DNA from: an uncultured Paracoccaceae bacterium | GTDB taxonomy: Bacteria; Pseudomonadota; Alphaproteobacteria; Rhodobacterales; Rhodobacteraceae | Length of the DNA stretch: 5,977 nucleotides | Reading direction: 5' to 3' | Assembly: GCA_937907485.1 (NCBI GenBank) | Contig: CALESR010000208.1 | Span: forward strand, 1 to 5,977 | Program-made: the position numbers and the translations under genes | Shown: positions 1 through 5,725 of the stretch, piece after piece | How positions within the stretch are numbered: the first letter of the stretch is position 1 | Layout of the letters: the number at the start of each line of letters is the position of its first letter | Notes under the pieces: model-generated | Database searches by the model: none | The model's input: only the letters and a program-made list of their open reading frames with translations | Told to the model about the DNA's origin: nothing

Positions 1-2
1 TG

Positions 3-89
3 CAAGACCGCGCACCGCGCATCGCCGACCCTGAAATCCCCGAACCCGCCGCCCGCATCTTTGTGCCTCAACTATCCTCAGGGGGGTGA
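3..89 (+). CDS. C-terminal end of an unidentified protein (partial)
   Basis: The plus frame starting at base 3 is open from the window edge to a TGA at 87-89 and encodes 28 residues ending in IFVPQLSSGG. Composition (several Asp/Glu, Ile and Pro, mostly C or G in third positions) looks more like coding sequence than the other frames here. A hairpin at 105-125, 15 bases after the stop, fits a gene end. The piece is too short to name a family. An alternative is a divergent minus-strand gene starting at the ATG at 58-56, which has a GAGG seven bases upstream, but its predicted peptide is Gly/Ser/Arg/Ala-rich and looks like an antisense shadow. Assignment is tentative. Confidence 0.35.
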   Translation, partial: QDRAPRIADPEIPEPAARIFVPQLSSGG

Positions 90-104
90 ATTTGCGCAGC
101 AAAG

Positions 105-125
105 AGGGGGGCAGAATGCCCCCCT
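105..125. terminator. Candidate G/C-rich terminator hairpin
   Basis: An 8-bp perfect stem, AGGGGGGC pairing with GCCCCCCT, encloses a 5-base AGAAT loop. It lies 15 bases after the TGA that probably ends the incoming plus-strand gene. There is no T-run on the plus side (TGACCC follows). On the minus side CTTTGC follows. A smaller 5-bp stem (TTTGC/GCAAA, 91-103) sits just before it. The stem is seen directly. Terminator function is inferred from position and stability. Confidence 0.45.
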
Positions 126-252
126 GACCCGGCCCATCCCGCGCGCCCGGACGTCAGAACGCCGCACGGCCTTCTGCGCAGCGGCTGTTCCCCTCGGCAC
201 AGCGCCGCCGCGCCCGCCGTGGCACAAGGGCGAAACCACCACGGAGATCACC

Positions 253-732
253 ATGCCCCGCCCAGGTTTTGCACGCACTCTTGCCCTTCTGACGCTGATC
301 GCCGCGCCCGTCGCACAGGCGCAGGACCGGCTGACCCCCGGCTTCTGGATCTTTCCGCACGAACCGGCCCTCGCCGCCGAGACCCTCGCCCAAATGTGCC
401 AGCACGGCATGTCGCTGGTGCAGGCCGACGGCAGCAGCGTCAGCTATCTGGCCGATGTCGAAGCCGGTCGCAACCGTCTGGTGATCGACAGCGAAAAGGT
501 CTGTGATGTCGAGGACGGCTTCTCGGCATGCACGACGCGGCTCTATTCCGACACCGGCTTCGAGGAATTCCCGACGACAACCGAGTTCCTTCGCGACGAC
601 CACGGGCACCTGCGGGCCTTTTCCACCAACATCGCCACCGGCGCCTACACCCAGAGCTATCCGCAGATCTGCCCGCCCACGGCGGTGCGCGATTTCATGG
701 TCGGCTGGCTGGCGCTGGGTGCCGAGGGCTGA
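253..732 (+). CDS. Small secreted four-cysteine protein of unknown function
   Basis: This encodes a 159-residue protein. Residues 1-23 form a classic Sec signal peptide: basic start (Arg3, Arg8), a hydrophobic core around residues 10-21, and an AQA cleavage site before Gln24. The mature part, about 136 residues, is soluble-looking, begins LTPGFWIFP, and has four cysteines (49, 84, 93, 140), an even number that would allow two disulfides in the periplasm. No second membrane segment or lipobox is visible. The ATG at 253 is chosen over an upstream TTG at 61 because GGAG at 243-246 is spaced six bases from it, the signal peptide starts there, and the upstream 64 codons are Pro/Arg-rich and cross the hairpin at 105-125. 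The gene converges on nusB with a 6-base gap. I do not recognise the family. An exported protein is well supported; its role is unknown. Confidence 0.85.
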   Translation: MPRPGFARTLALLTLIAAPVAQAQDRLTPGFWIFPHEPALAAETLAQMCQHGMSLVQADGSSVSYLADVEAGRNRLVIDSEKVCDVEDGFSACTTRLYSDTGFEEFPTTTEFLRDDHGHLRAFSTNIATGAYTQSYPQICPPTAVRDFMVGWLALGAEG

Positions 733-738
733 AACGCC

Positions 739-1206
739 TCAGACAAAGGCCTCGGGACGCACCTCGCGGGCCATGTGGTCCAGCACCGCATTGACGAATT
801 TCGCCTCGCGCCCCTCGGGGAAAAACGCCTGCGCGATCTGCACGAATTCGGTGATGATGACACGCGGCGGGGTGTCGGTTTCCACCAGCTCCGCCCCAGA
901 GGCGCGAAACAGCGCGCGCAGCGTCGGGTCGATGCGGGCGATCGGCCATTTGGCGACCAGCGCACGGTCGGTCAACTGGTCGATGCGCGCCTGATTGTCG
1001 ACCGCCATGTCGATCAGGCGGCGGAACAGGGTGATATCCGCCTCGACCCAGGTCTCCTCGTCGCCCTCGGCGCCGATGCGATGCGCCTCGAACTCGCGCC
1101 GGACCTGATCGACGGTCTGGCCCGAGGATTCCATCTGGAACAGCGCCTGCACGGCATAGAACCGCGCGGCGGCGCGCAGGGCGCGCTTGTCGGTGGGGGT
1201 GCTCAT
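739..1206 (-). CDS. nusB: Transcription antitermination factor NusB
   Basis: NusB, with NusE (ribosomal protein S10), binds boxA RNA and helps RNA polymerase read through terminators, notably in rRNA operons; it acts in the cytoplasm. The 155-residue product has the usual length and the all-helical NusB pattern: a basic N-terminal helix with the RxxARFYAVQALFQ signature near residues 11-24, a middle segment with ARIDPTLRALFRASGAEL, then PRVIITEFVQIAQAFF, and the C-terminal KFVNAVLDHMARE. The ATG overlaps the ribH TGA by four bases (ATGA). AAAAGGG inside the end of ribH, with nine bases from its last G to the ATG, can serve as ribosome binding site, so translation is probably coupled to ribH. 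It is the last gene of the ribB-ribH-nusB run. The order ribH-nusB is common in alphaproteobacteria and many other bacteria. Confident by motif and context. Confidence 0.95.
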   Translation of the reverse strand: MSTPTDKRALRAAARFYAVQALFQMESSGQTVDQVRREFEAHRIGAEGDEETWVEADITLFRRLIDMAVDNQARIDQLTDRALVAKWPIARIDPTLRALFRASGAELVETDTPPRVIITEFVQIAQAFFPEGREAKFVNAVLDHMAREVRPEAFV

Positions 1207-1739
1207 GCCTGGTCACCCTTTTGCGCCAGCAGGATTGTCTCGGCCCGGCCAAAACCGACGGTGCCGCGTGGCTGCGTCCAGCGCCGCCCCAGCGCGATCA
1301 GATGCAGCGCCGCTGCCGCCGCGCCGCCGCCCTTGTCCTGATGCGCCGGATCGGCGCGCACCACGGCCTGCGCGTGGTTTTCCACCGTCAGGATGCCATT
1401 GCCGAGGCAGGCGCCCTGCAGGCCCAGCAGCATCAGCCCGTTCGAGGAATCGGCGCAGACGGTGTCGTAATGCGTGGTTTCGCCCCGGATGACGCAGCCC
1501 AATGCGACATAACCATCGAAATTGGCCAACCGATGCGCCTGGCTGATCGCCAGCGGCACCTCCAGCGCGCCGGGCACCTCGATGGTGTCATGCGTGGCAC
1601 CGACGGACTCGAGCGTCTTGCGCGCGCCCGCCAGCAGCATGTCGGCGATGTCGCGGTAATAGGGCGCCACGACGATCAGCACCTTGACGGGCTTGTCAAA
1701 GGACGGCAGCGGCAGGATCTGGTGGCTGGCTCCGGCCAT
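1203..1739 (-). CDS. ribH: 6,7-dimethyl-8-ribityllumazine synthase RibH
   Basis: RibH condenses 3,4-dihydroxy-2-butanone 4-phosphate (made by RibB) with 5-amino-6-ribitylaminouracil to give 6,7-dimethyl-8-ribityllumazine, the substrate of riboflavin synthase. Of 178 residues, visible landmarks are VVAPYYRDI (23-31), the substrate loop EVPGALEVPLA (54-64), ALGCVIRGETTHYD (79-92) with the family's catalytic histidine at 90, SSNGLMLLGL (98-107), GNGILTVEN (113-121) followed by the conserved Arg128, and a C-terminal KGGGAAAAALHLI helix. About 15 extra N-terminal residues precede the core, within family variation. The ATG is preceded by a perfect AAGGAG six bases away. It starts only three bases after the ribB stop and overlaps nusB by four bases at its end, so it is translated as part of one operon. 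Lumazine synthases form pentamers or 60-mer shells; which applies here cannot be read from the sequence. Confidence 0.97.
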   Translation of the reverse strand: MAGASHQILPLPSFDKPVKVLIVVAPYYRDIADMLLAGARKTLESVGATHDTIEVPGALEVPLAISQAHRLANFDGYVALGCVIRGETTHYDTVCADSSNGLMLLGLQGACLGNGILTVENHAQAVVRADPAHQDKGGGAAAAALHLIALGRRWTQPRGTVGFGRAETILLAQKGDQA

Positions 1740-1742
1740 GAC

Positions 1743-2861
1743 TCACTCCTTGGGGATCGGGCGGGTGCCCGCGATGCTGAGGCCATAAGCCTCGAGGCCG
1801 ACCACGCGCGGGGTCGGCGAATTGGTCACCAGCGTGATGCGGTGCAGCCCCAGCGCGGCGAGGATCTGCGCCCCCAGCCCATACTGGCGCAGCGTCTGCG
1901 GCGAGGCCGCGTCGTCGAGCATCAGCTTCATCTGCGTATCGCGCAGCAGCACGACCACCCCGCGCCCCTCGGCGGCGATGGCCTTCATCGCGCAGCGCAG
2001 GTCGCCCGCGTGGCCCTCGCCGATGCCCAGCACATCTTCCAGCGGGTTCATCGCATGCATCCGCACCAGCACCGGCGCCGGATCGGCCAGATCGCCCATC
2101 GTCAGCACGATATGCTCGGCGCCCTGCGTCTGGTCGGTGAAGACCCGCATCGACCAGGTGCCGCCATGCGCCGATTTGACGCTGCGCTGGGCGCTTTCGC
2201 GCACCAGATTGTCGTGGCGGCGGCGATAGGCGATCAGGTCCGAAATCGTGCCGATCTTCAGATTGTGCTTTTGCGCAAAGGCCACCAGATCGGGCAGACG
2301 GGCCATTTCGCCGTCGTCCTTCATGATCTCGCAGATCACGCCCGAGGGGTTCAGACCGGCCAGACGGCTGATGTCCACCGCCGCCTCGGTATGCCCGGCA
2401 CGCACCAGCACGCCGCCTTCGCGCGCGCGCAGCGGAAAGATATGGCCCGGCGTGGCGATGTCGGCGCCGGTTTTCGACGGGTCGATGGCCACGGCGACGG
2501 TGCGCGCGCGGTCATAGGCGGAAATCCCGGTGGTCACCCCCTCGCGCGCCTCGATCGAGACGGTAAAGGCGGTCTCGTGCCGCGAGGCGTTGTTGGTGCT
2601 CATCAAGGGCAAGCCCAGCGCGTCGATCCGGTGGCCGGGCATCGACAGGCAGACCAGCCCGCGGCCATGGGTGGCCATGAAGTTGATCGCCTCGGGTGTG
2701 GCCATCTGCGCGGGGATCACCAGATCACCCTCGTTCTCGCGGTCCTCGTGATCGACGAGGATGAACATGCGGCCATTGCGGGCGTCGTCGATGATCTCTT
2801 CGATCGTCGAGATGGCGTCGCGCCAGTTGCCTTCGACCGGGCCGGGCTTTTCGTAGTCCAT
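1743..2861 (-). CDS. ribB: 3,4-dihydroxy-2-butanone 4-phosphate synthase with degenerate GTP cyclohydrolase II-like domain
   Basis: The enzyme converts ribulose 5-phosphate to 3,4-dihydroxy-2-butanone 4-phosphate plus formate, one of the two entry branches of riboflavin synthesis. Of 372 residues, about 14-213 are the DHBP synthase domain: DHEDRENEGD (37-46) with the acidic metal/substrate residues, THGRGLVCL (64-72), TAFTVSIEAREGVTTGIS (98-114), RPGH-like TPGH (137-140) with FPLRA, and GHTEAAVD (156-163) followed by CEIMKDDGEMAR. Residues about 220-370 resemble GTP cyclohydrolase II but are shortened and lack its zinc-binding cysteines: only Cys290 remains, in RCAMK where active enzymes have RCDCG. 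A cyclohydrolase activity is therefore unlikely. Two adjacent ATGs exist (2864 and 2861). AGGAG at 2872-2868 is six bases from the second and three from the first, so the second is preferred. A longer start at 2948 would read through the upstream palindromes and G-run and is rejected. No FMN riboswitch is visible upstream. Confidence 0.93.
   Translation of the reverse strand: MDYEKPGPVEGNWRDAISTIEEIIDDARNGRMFILVDHEDRENEGDLVIPAQMATPEAINFMATHGRGLVCLSMPGHRIDALGLPLMSTNNASRHETAFTVSIEAREGVTTGISAYDRARTVAVAIDPSKTGADIATPGHIFPLRAREGGVLVRAGHTEAAVDISRLAGLNPSGVICEIMKDDGEMARLPDLVAFAQKHNLKIGTISDLIAYRRRHDNLVRESAQRSVKSAHGGTWSMRVFTDQTQGAEHIVLTMGDLADPAPVLVRMHAMNPLEDVLGIGEGHAGDLRCAMKAIAAEGRGVVVLLRDTQMKLMLDDAASPQTLRQYGLGAQILAALGLHRITLVTNSPTPRVVGLEAYGLSIAGTRPIPKE
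1746..1751 (-). promoter_or_regulatory. ribH ribosome binding site inside the ribB 3' end
   Basis: On the minus strand AAGGAG forms the last two sense codons of ribB (Lys-Glu) and is the Shine-Dalgarno for ribH. The ribB TGA lies within the six-base spacer before the ribH ATG. A ribosome finishing ribB is therefore placed directly at the ribH start, which suggests translational coupling of two enzymes of the same pathway. Confidence 0.8.
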
Positions 2862-2923
2862 CATGCGCTCCTGCTGTCTGTCGTGCAGATAGCGCAAGCG
2901 GGGCGCGGGTGAAAGGGGGGGGG

Positions 2924-2943
2924 ACGGCGCCGCACGGCGCCGT
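2924..2943. terminator. Hairpin between tpiA and ribB (proximal to ribB)
   Basis: A perfect 8-bp inverted repeat, ACGGCGCC and GGCGCCGT, surrounds a 4-base loop. On the minus strand, the direction of tpiA transcription, it comes about 28 bases after the tpiA stop and is followed by nine C and then TTT. It lacks a proper U-run, so it is a plausible but non-canonical terminator for tpiA. It could also reduce read-through into ribB rather than block it. Confidence 0.5.
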
Positions 2944-2946
2944 GAC

Positions 2947-2966
2947 ACGGGCGCGCGCGCGCCCGT
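2947..2966. terminator. Perfect 20-base palindrome just behind tpiA
   Basis: The stretch begins ACGGG, ends CCCGT and has an alternating CG core. It is a perfect self-complementary 20-mer starting five bases after the tpiA stop codon. Together with the hairpin at 2924-2943 it makes a tandem pair of strong stem structures. The likely role is transcript termination or 3'-end protection of tpiA mRNA. As a loop-less palindrome it could also bind a dimeric protein. The symmetry is seen; the function is inferred. Confidence 0.45.
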
Positions 2967-2971
2967 CCGCC

Positions 2972-3700
2972 TCAGGCCAGCGACAGCGCCCGGATGATCT
3001 GGCCGAAATCCGCCGCTTTCAGCGAGGCGCCGCCGACCAGCGCGCCATCGACATTCGCCAAGCCAAAGATCACCGCCGCATTGCCCGGATTGACCGAGCC
3101 GCCATAGAGCAGCCGCGCCCCCGCAGGCGCCCCAGCGCGCAGGAACGCGTGGACCTCGGCAATCTGCTCGGGCGTCGGGGTGCGGCCGGTGCCGATGGCC
3201 CAGACCGGTTCATAGGCGATCACCGTATTCGCCGCATCCGCCCCCTCGGGCAGCGAGCCCGCCAGTTGCGCACCCACAACCGCCAGCGTCTCGCCAGTGT
3301 CGCGCTGCGCCAATGTCTCGCCCACACAGACCACGGCCACCAGCCCGGCACCCCAGGCGGCGCGCACCTTGGCGGCCACCTGATCCGAGGTCTCGCCATG
3401 ATCCGCCCGGCGTTCGGAATGCCCGAGGATGACAAAGGTCGCCCCGGCATCGGCCAACATCGGCGCCGAGATGTCGCCAGTATGCGCGCCCTTGTGCTGC
3501 GCGTGGCAATCCTGCCCGCCGACCCGGATCGCCGACCCTGCCAAGGCCTGCGCCATCGGCGCCAGCAGCGTCGCGGGCGGGCACAGCAGCACCTCGCAGC
3601 CGGGCGCCGGGAACGCCTCGGCCAGCGCACGGGCCTCGGCCAGTTGGGCGCTCAGGCCGTTCATCTTCCAGTTCCCTGCGGCCAGCTTGCGAATGGTCAT
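2972..3700 (-). CDS. tpiA: Triosephosphate isomerase TpiA
   Basis: TpiA interconverts dihydroxyacetone phosphate and glyceraldehyde 3-phosphate in glycolysis and gluconeogenesis, as a cytoplasmic dimer. The 242-residue product is close to the usual size of about 250 and carries the full active site: AGNWKMN (8-14) with Lys12, ILGHSERR (91-98) with the electrophile His94, AYEPVWAIGTGRT (162-174) with the catalytic base Glu164 and the flexible loop 6, and the phosphate-binding YGGSVNP (199-205) and GALVGGASL (219-227). GGGAGA at 3711-3706 is five bases before the ATG, which fixes the start. The frame remains open far upstream across ilvD on the opposite strand, but that is antisense. It is divergent from ilvD and is followed on the same strand by ribB after two palindromes, so it is probably its own transcription unit. 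Nothing suggests inactivation. Confidence 0.97.
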   Translation of the reverse strand: MTIRKLAAGNWKMNGLSAQLAEARALAEAFPAPGCEVLLCPPATLLAPMAQALAGSAIRVGGQDCHAQHKGAHTGDISAPMLADAGATFVILGHSERRADHGETSDQVAAKVRAAWGAGLVAVVCVGETLAQRDTGETLAVVGAQLAGSLPEGADAANTVIAYEPVWAIGTGRTPTPEQIAEVHAFLRAGAPAGARLLYGGSVNPGNAAVIFGLANVDGALVGGASLKAADFGQIIRALSLA

Positions 3701-3722
3701 GCCTGTCTCCCTTTTGGGGCCC

Positions 3723-3751
3723 AGTAAACCCGATCCGCCGCGCCGGGCCAA
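3723..3751 (-). promoter_or_regulatory. Candidate sigma-70-type promoter of tpiA
   Basis: Reading the minus strand, TTGGCC (3751-3746) is separated by 17 bases from TTTACT (3728-3723), each matching the housekeeping consensus at four of six positions. Transcription would begin near 3716, leaving a short leader of about 16 bases containing the GGGAGA ribosome binding site. Spacing and position are good, but the boxes are imperfect. The call is inference only. Confidence 0.35.
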
Positions 3752-3844
3752 GTCGCCAGAAACGCGCAGGCCTTGACCTGCCCGCCGCGCCGCACGATTT
3801 CTTTGGCCAAGGGGCGGGCAAGAGATTGTTTCCCCCGCCTGACC

Positions 3845-3861
3845 TGCGCTATCCCAGCGCA
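3845..3861. other. Short inverted repeat in the ilvD leader
   Basis: TGCGCT and AGCGCA form a perfect 6-bp stem around ATCCC, ending nine bases before the AAGGA ribosome binding site of ilvD. It could be an operator half-site pair or a small leader hairpin. No leucine-, isoleucine- or valine-rich leader peptide and no paired attenuator structures were seen in the 183-base tpiA-ilvD gap. A chance occurrence in GC-rich DNA is possible. Confidence 0.3.
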
Positions 3862-3883
3862 AACAGCCAGAAGGACCGCCACA

Positions 3884-5725
3884 ATGCCGCATTACCGCTC
3901 GCGCCGCTCGACGCATGGCCGCAACATGGCCGGGGCGCGCGGCCTCTGGCGCGCCACCGGCATGACCGACGCCGATTTCGGCAAGCCGATCATCGCCGTG
4001 GTCAACAGCTTTACCCAGTTCGTGCCGGGCCATGTGCATCTGAAGGACCTCGGCCAGATGGTCTGCCGCGAGATCGAGGCCGCGGGCGGGGTCGCCAAGG
4101 AATTCAACACCATCGCCGTCGATGACGGCATCGCCATGGGCCATGACGGCATGCTCTATTCGCTGCCCTCGCGCGAGTTGATCGCGGATTCGGTCGAATA
4201 CATGGTCAACGCCCATTGCGCCGATGCCATGGTCTGCATCTCGAACTGCGACAAGATCACCCCCGGCATGATGATGGCCGCGATGCGGCTGAACATCCCG
4301 ACGGTCTTTGTCTCGGGCGGGCCGATGGAGGCCGGCAAGGTGCAGATCGGCGATCTGGAAAAGGCCGTGGACCTGATCGACGCGATGATCGCCGCCGCCG
4401 ATGACAAATACACCGACGCCGAAGTGGACGAGTTCGAAAAGAACGCCTGCCCGACCTGCGGCTCGTGCTCGGGCATGTTCACCGCCAATTCGATGAACTG
4501 TCTGGCCGAGGCAATGGGACTGGCCCTGCCCGGCAATGGCTCGGTTCTGGCGACCCATGCCGACCGCAAGCAGCTGTTCCTGCGCGCCGGCCGTCGCATC
4601 GTCGAGATGGCCAAGGGCCATTACGAGCGCGAGGAGCCCGGCCACTTGCCGCGCGACATCGCCAGTTTCAAGGCCTTCGAGAACGCCATGAGCCTCGACA
4701 TCGCGATGGGCGGCTCCACCAACACCGTGCTGCACCTGCTGGCGATCGCCTATGAGGGCGGGGTGAATTTCACCATGGACGACATCGACCGGCTGTCGCG
4801 CAAGGTGCCGGTGCTGTGCAAGGTCGCGCCTTCGGTGGCGAATGTGCACATGGAAGACGTCCACCGCGCGGGCGGCATCATGGGCATTCTGGGCGAGATG
4901 TATCGCGGCGGGCTGCTGCACGGCGACGTGCCGACGGTGCATTCGGCCAGCATGGCCGAGGCGCTGGCCAAATGGGACATCAAGACGGCGAATGACCCGG
5001 CGGTGAGCGAGTTCTACCGCGCGGCGCCCGGTGGCGTGCGCACGACCGAAGCCTTCAGCACGCAAAACCGCTACAAGGCGCTGGACGACGACCGCCAGAC
5101 CGGCGTGATCCGCACGGTCGAGGACGCGTTTTCCAAGGATGGCGGGCTGGCAGTGCTGTTTGGCAATATCGCCCAAGACGGCTGCATCGTCAAAACCGCC
5201 GGGGTTGATGCCTCGAACCTGACCTTTACCGGCACCGCCAAGGTCTACGAATCGCAAGACGCCGCCGTCAGCGGCATCCTGACCGGCAAGGTCGCGGCGG
5301 GCGAGGTGGTGGTGATCCGCTATGAAGGGCCACAGGGCGGGCCGGGCATGCAGGAGATGCTCTATCCGACCAGCTATCTGAAGTCGAAAGGGCTGGGCAA
5401 GGCCTGCGCCCTGCTGACCGACGGGCGGTTCTCGGGCGGCACCTCGGGCCTGTCGATCGGCCATGTCAGCCCGGAAGCGGCCGAAGGCGGGTTGATCGGG
5501 CTGGTGGAAACCGGCGACGTGATCGAGATCGACATTCCCGGTCGCCGCATCCATCTGGCGGTGGACGAAGCCACGCTGGCCACCCGCCGCGCCGCCAAGG
5601 GGCCGCTGCCGTGGAAACCGGCCGAATACCGCAAGCGCGAAGTGTCCACCGCGTTGAAGGCCTATGCGATGCTGGCCTCGTCGGCGGCGCGCGGCGGCGT
5701 GCGGATTTTGCCGGGCGAGGAATAA
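3884..5725 (+). CDS. ilvD: Dihydroxy-acid dehydratase IlvD
   Basis: IlvD dehydrates 2,3-dihydroxy-isovalerate and 2,3-dihydroxy-3-methylvalerate to the 2-oxo acids that lead to valine, leucine and isoleucine (and pantothenate). The 613-residue product lines up position for position with the key residues known for the Escherichia coli enzyme: Asp81 in AVDDGIAMGHDGM, Cys122-Asp123-Lys124 in SNCDKITPGM, Cys195 in CPTCGSCSGMF, Glu491 in GMQEML, and Ser517 in DGRFSGGTSG. The segment NSFTQFVPGHVHL (41-53) has no cysteine, as in the E. coli-type enzyme and unlike the three-cysteine [2Fe-2S] class, so an oxygen-sensitive cluster is likely (inference). The ATG at 3884 has AAGGA eight bases upstream. 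An in-frame TTG at 3773 would add 37 residues absent from the family and is rejected. The gene is monocistronic as far as seen and divergent from tpiA. No terminator hairpin is evident directly after its TAA. Confidence 0.98.
   Translation: MPHYRSRRSTHGRNMAGARGLWRATGMTDADFGKPIIAVVNSFTQFVPGHVHLKDLGQMVCREIEAAGGVAKEFNTIAVDDGIAMGHDGMLYSLPSRELIADSVEYMVNAHCADAMVCISNCDKITPGMMMAAMRLNIPTVFVSGGPMEAGKVQIGDLEKAVDLIDAMIAAADDKYTDAEVDEFEKNACPTCGSCSGMFTANSMNCLAEAMGLALPGNGSVLATHADRKQLFLRAGRRIVEMAKGHYEREEPGHLPRDIASFKAFENAMSLDIAMGGSTNTVLHLLAIAYEGGVNFTMDDIDRLSRKVPVLCKVAPSVANVHMEDVHRAGGIMGILGEMYRGGLLHGDVPTVHSASMAEALAKWDIKTANDPAVSEFYRAAPGGVRTTEAFSTQNRYKALDDDRQTGVIRTVEDAFSKDGGLAVLFGNIAQDGCIVKTAGVDASNLTFTGTAKVYESQDAAVSGILTGKVAAGEVVVIRYEGPQGGPGMQEMLYPTSYLKSKGLGKACALLTDGRFSGGTSGLSIGHVSPEAAEGGLIGLVETGDVIEIDIPGRRIHLAVDEATLATRRAAKGPLPWKPAEYRKREVSTALKAYAMLASSAARGGVRILPGEE

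Noticed and set aside
61..252. N-terminal extension of the secreted protein from a TTG at 61
   Set aside because: The added residues are Pro/Arg-rich, cross a strong hairpin and would bury the signal peptide. The ATG at 253 has a properly spaced GGAG.
1221..2912. 563-codon plus-strand open frame opposite ribH and ribB
   Set aside because: The protein is His/Arg/Gln/Asp-rich without domains, lies entirely antisense to two well-recognised enzymes, and is explained by GC-biased third positions of those genes.
2886..2914. Promoter for ribB on the minus strand: TTTCAC, 17-base spacer, TATCTG
   Set aside because: Spacing is right but the boxes match the consensus at only two and three of six positions, so I do not list it as a feature. 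It remains the best candidate in the gap.
2862..2948. Longer ribB starting at 2948
   Set aside because: The extension reads through a palindrome and a nine-G run, gives a Pro/Arg-rich stretch, and bypasses the AGGAG that serves the ATG at 2861.
2862..2971. FMN (RFN) riboswitch upstream of ribB
   Set aside because: The gap is about 110 bases and is filled by palindromes and a G-run. I could not find the conserved RFN core sequences.
3826..3855. ilvD promoter TTGTTT, 18-base spacer, TATCCC
   Set aside because: Only three of six matches in each box. Other equally weak pairs, such as the TTGACC at 3773, are present, so no single choice can be supported.
3773..3883. Longer ilvD starting at a TTG at 3773
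   Set aside because: The extra 37 residues are unlike the family. Starting at 3884 brings all catalytic residues into register with E. coli numbering and uses a good AAGGA.
3701..5554. Minus-strand open frame running through ilvD and joined in phase to tpiA (860 codons in all)
   Set aside because: The upstream 618 codons are low-complexity His/Gly/Ala/Arg-rich antisense of ilvD. The real tpiA start at 3700 has its own ribosome binding site and matches the family N-terminus.
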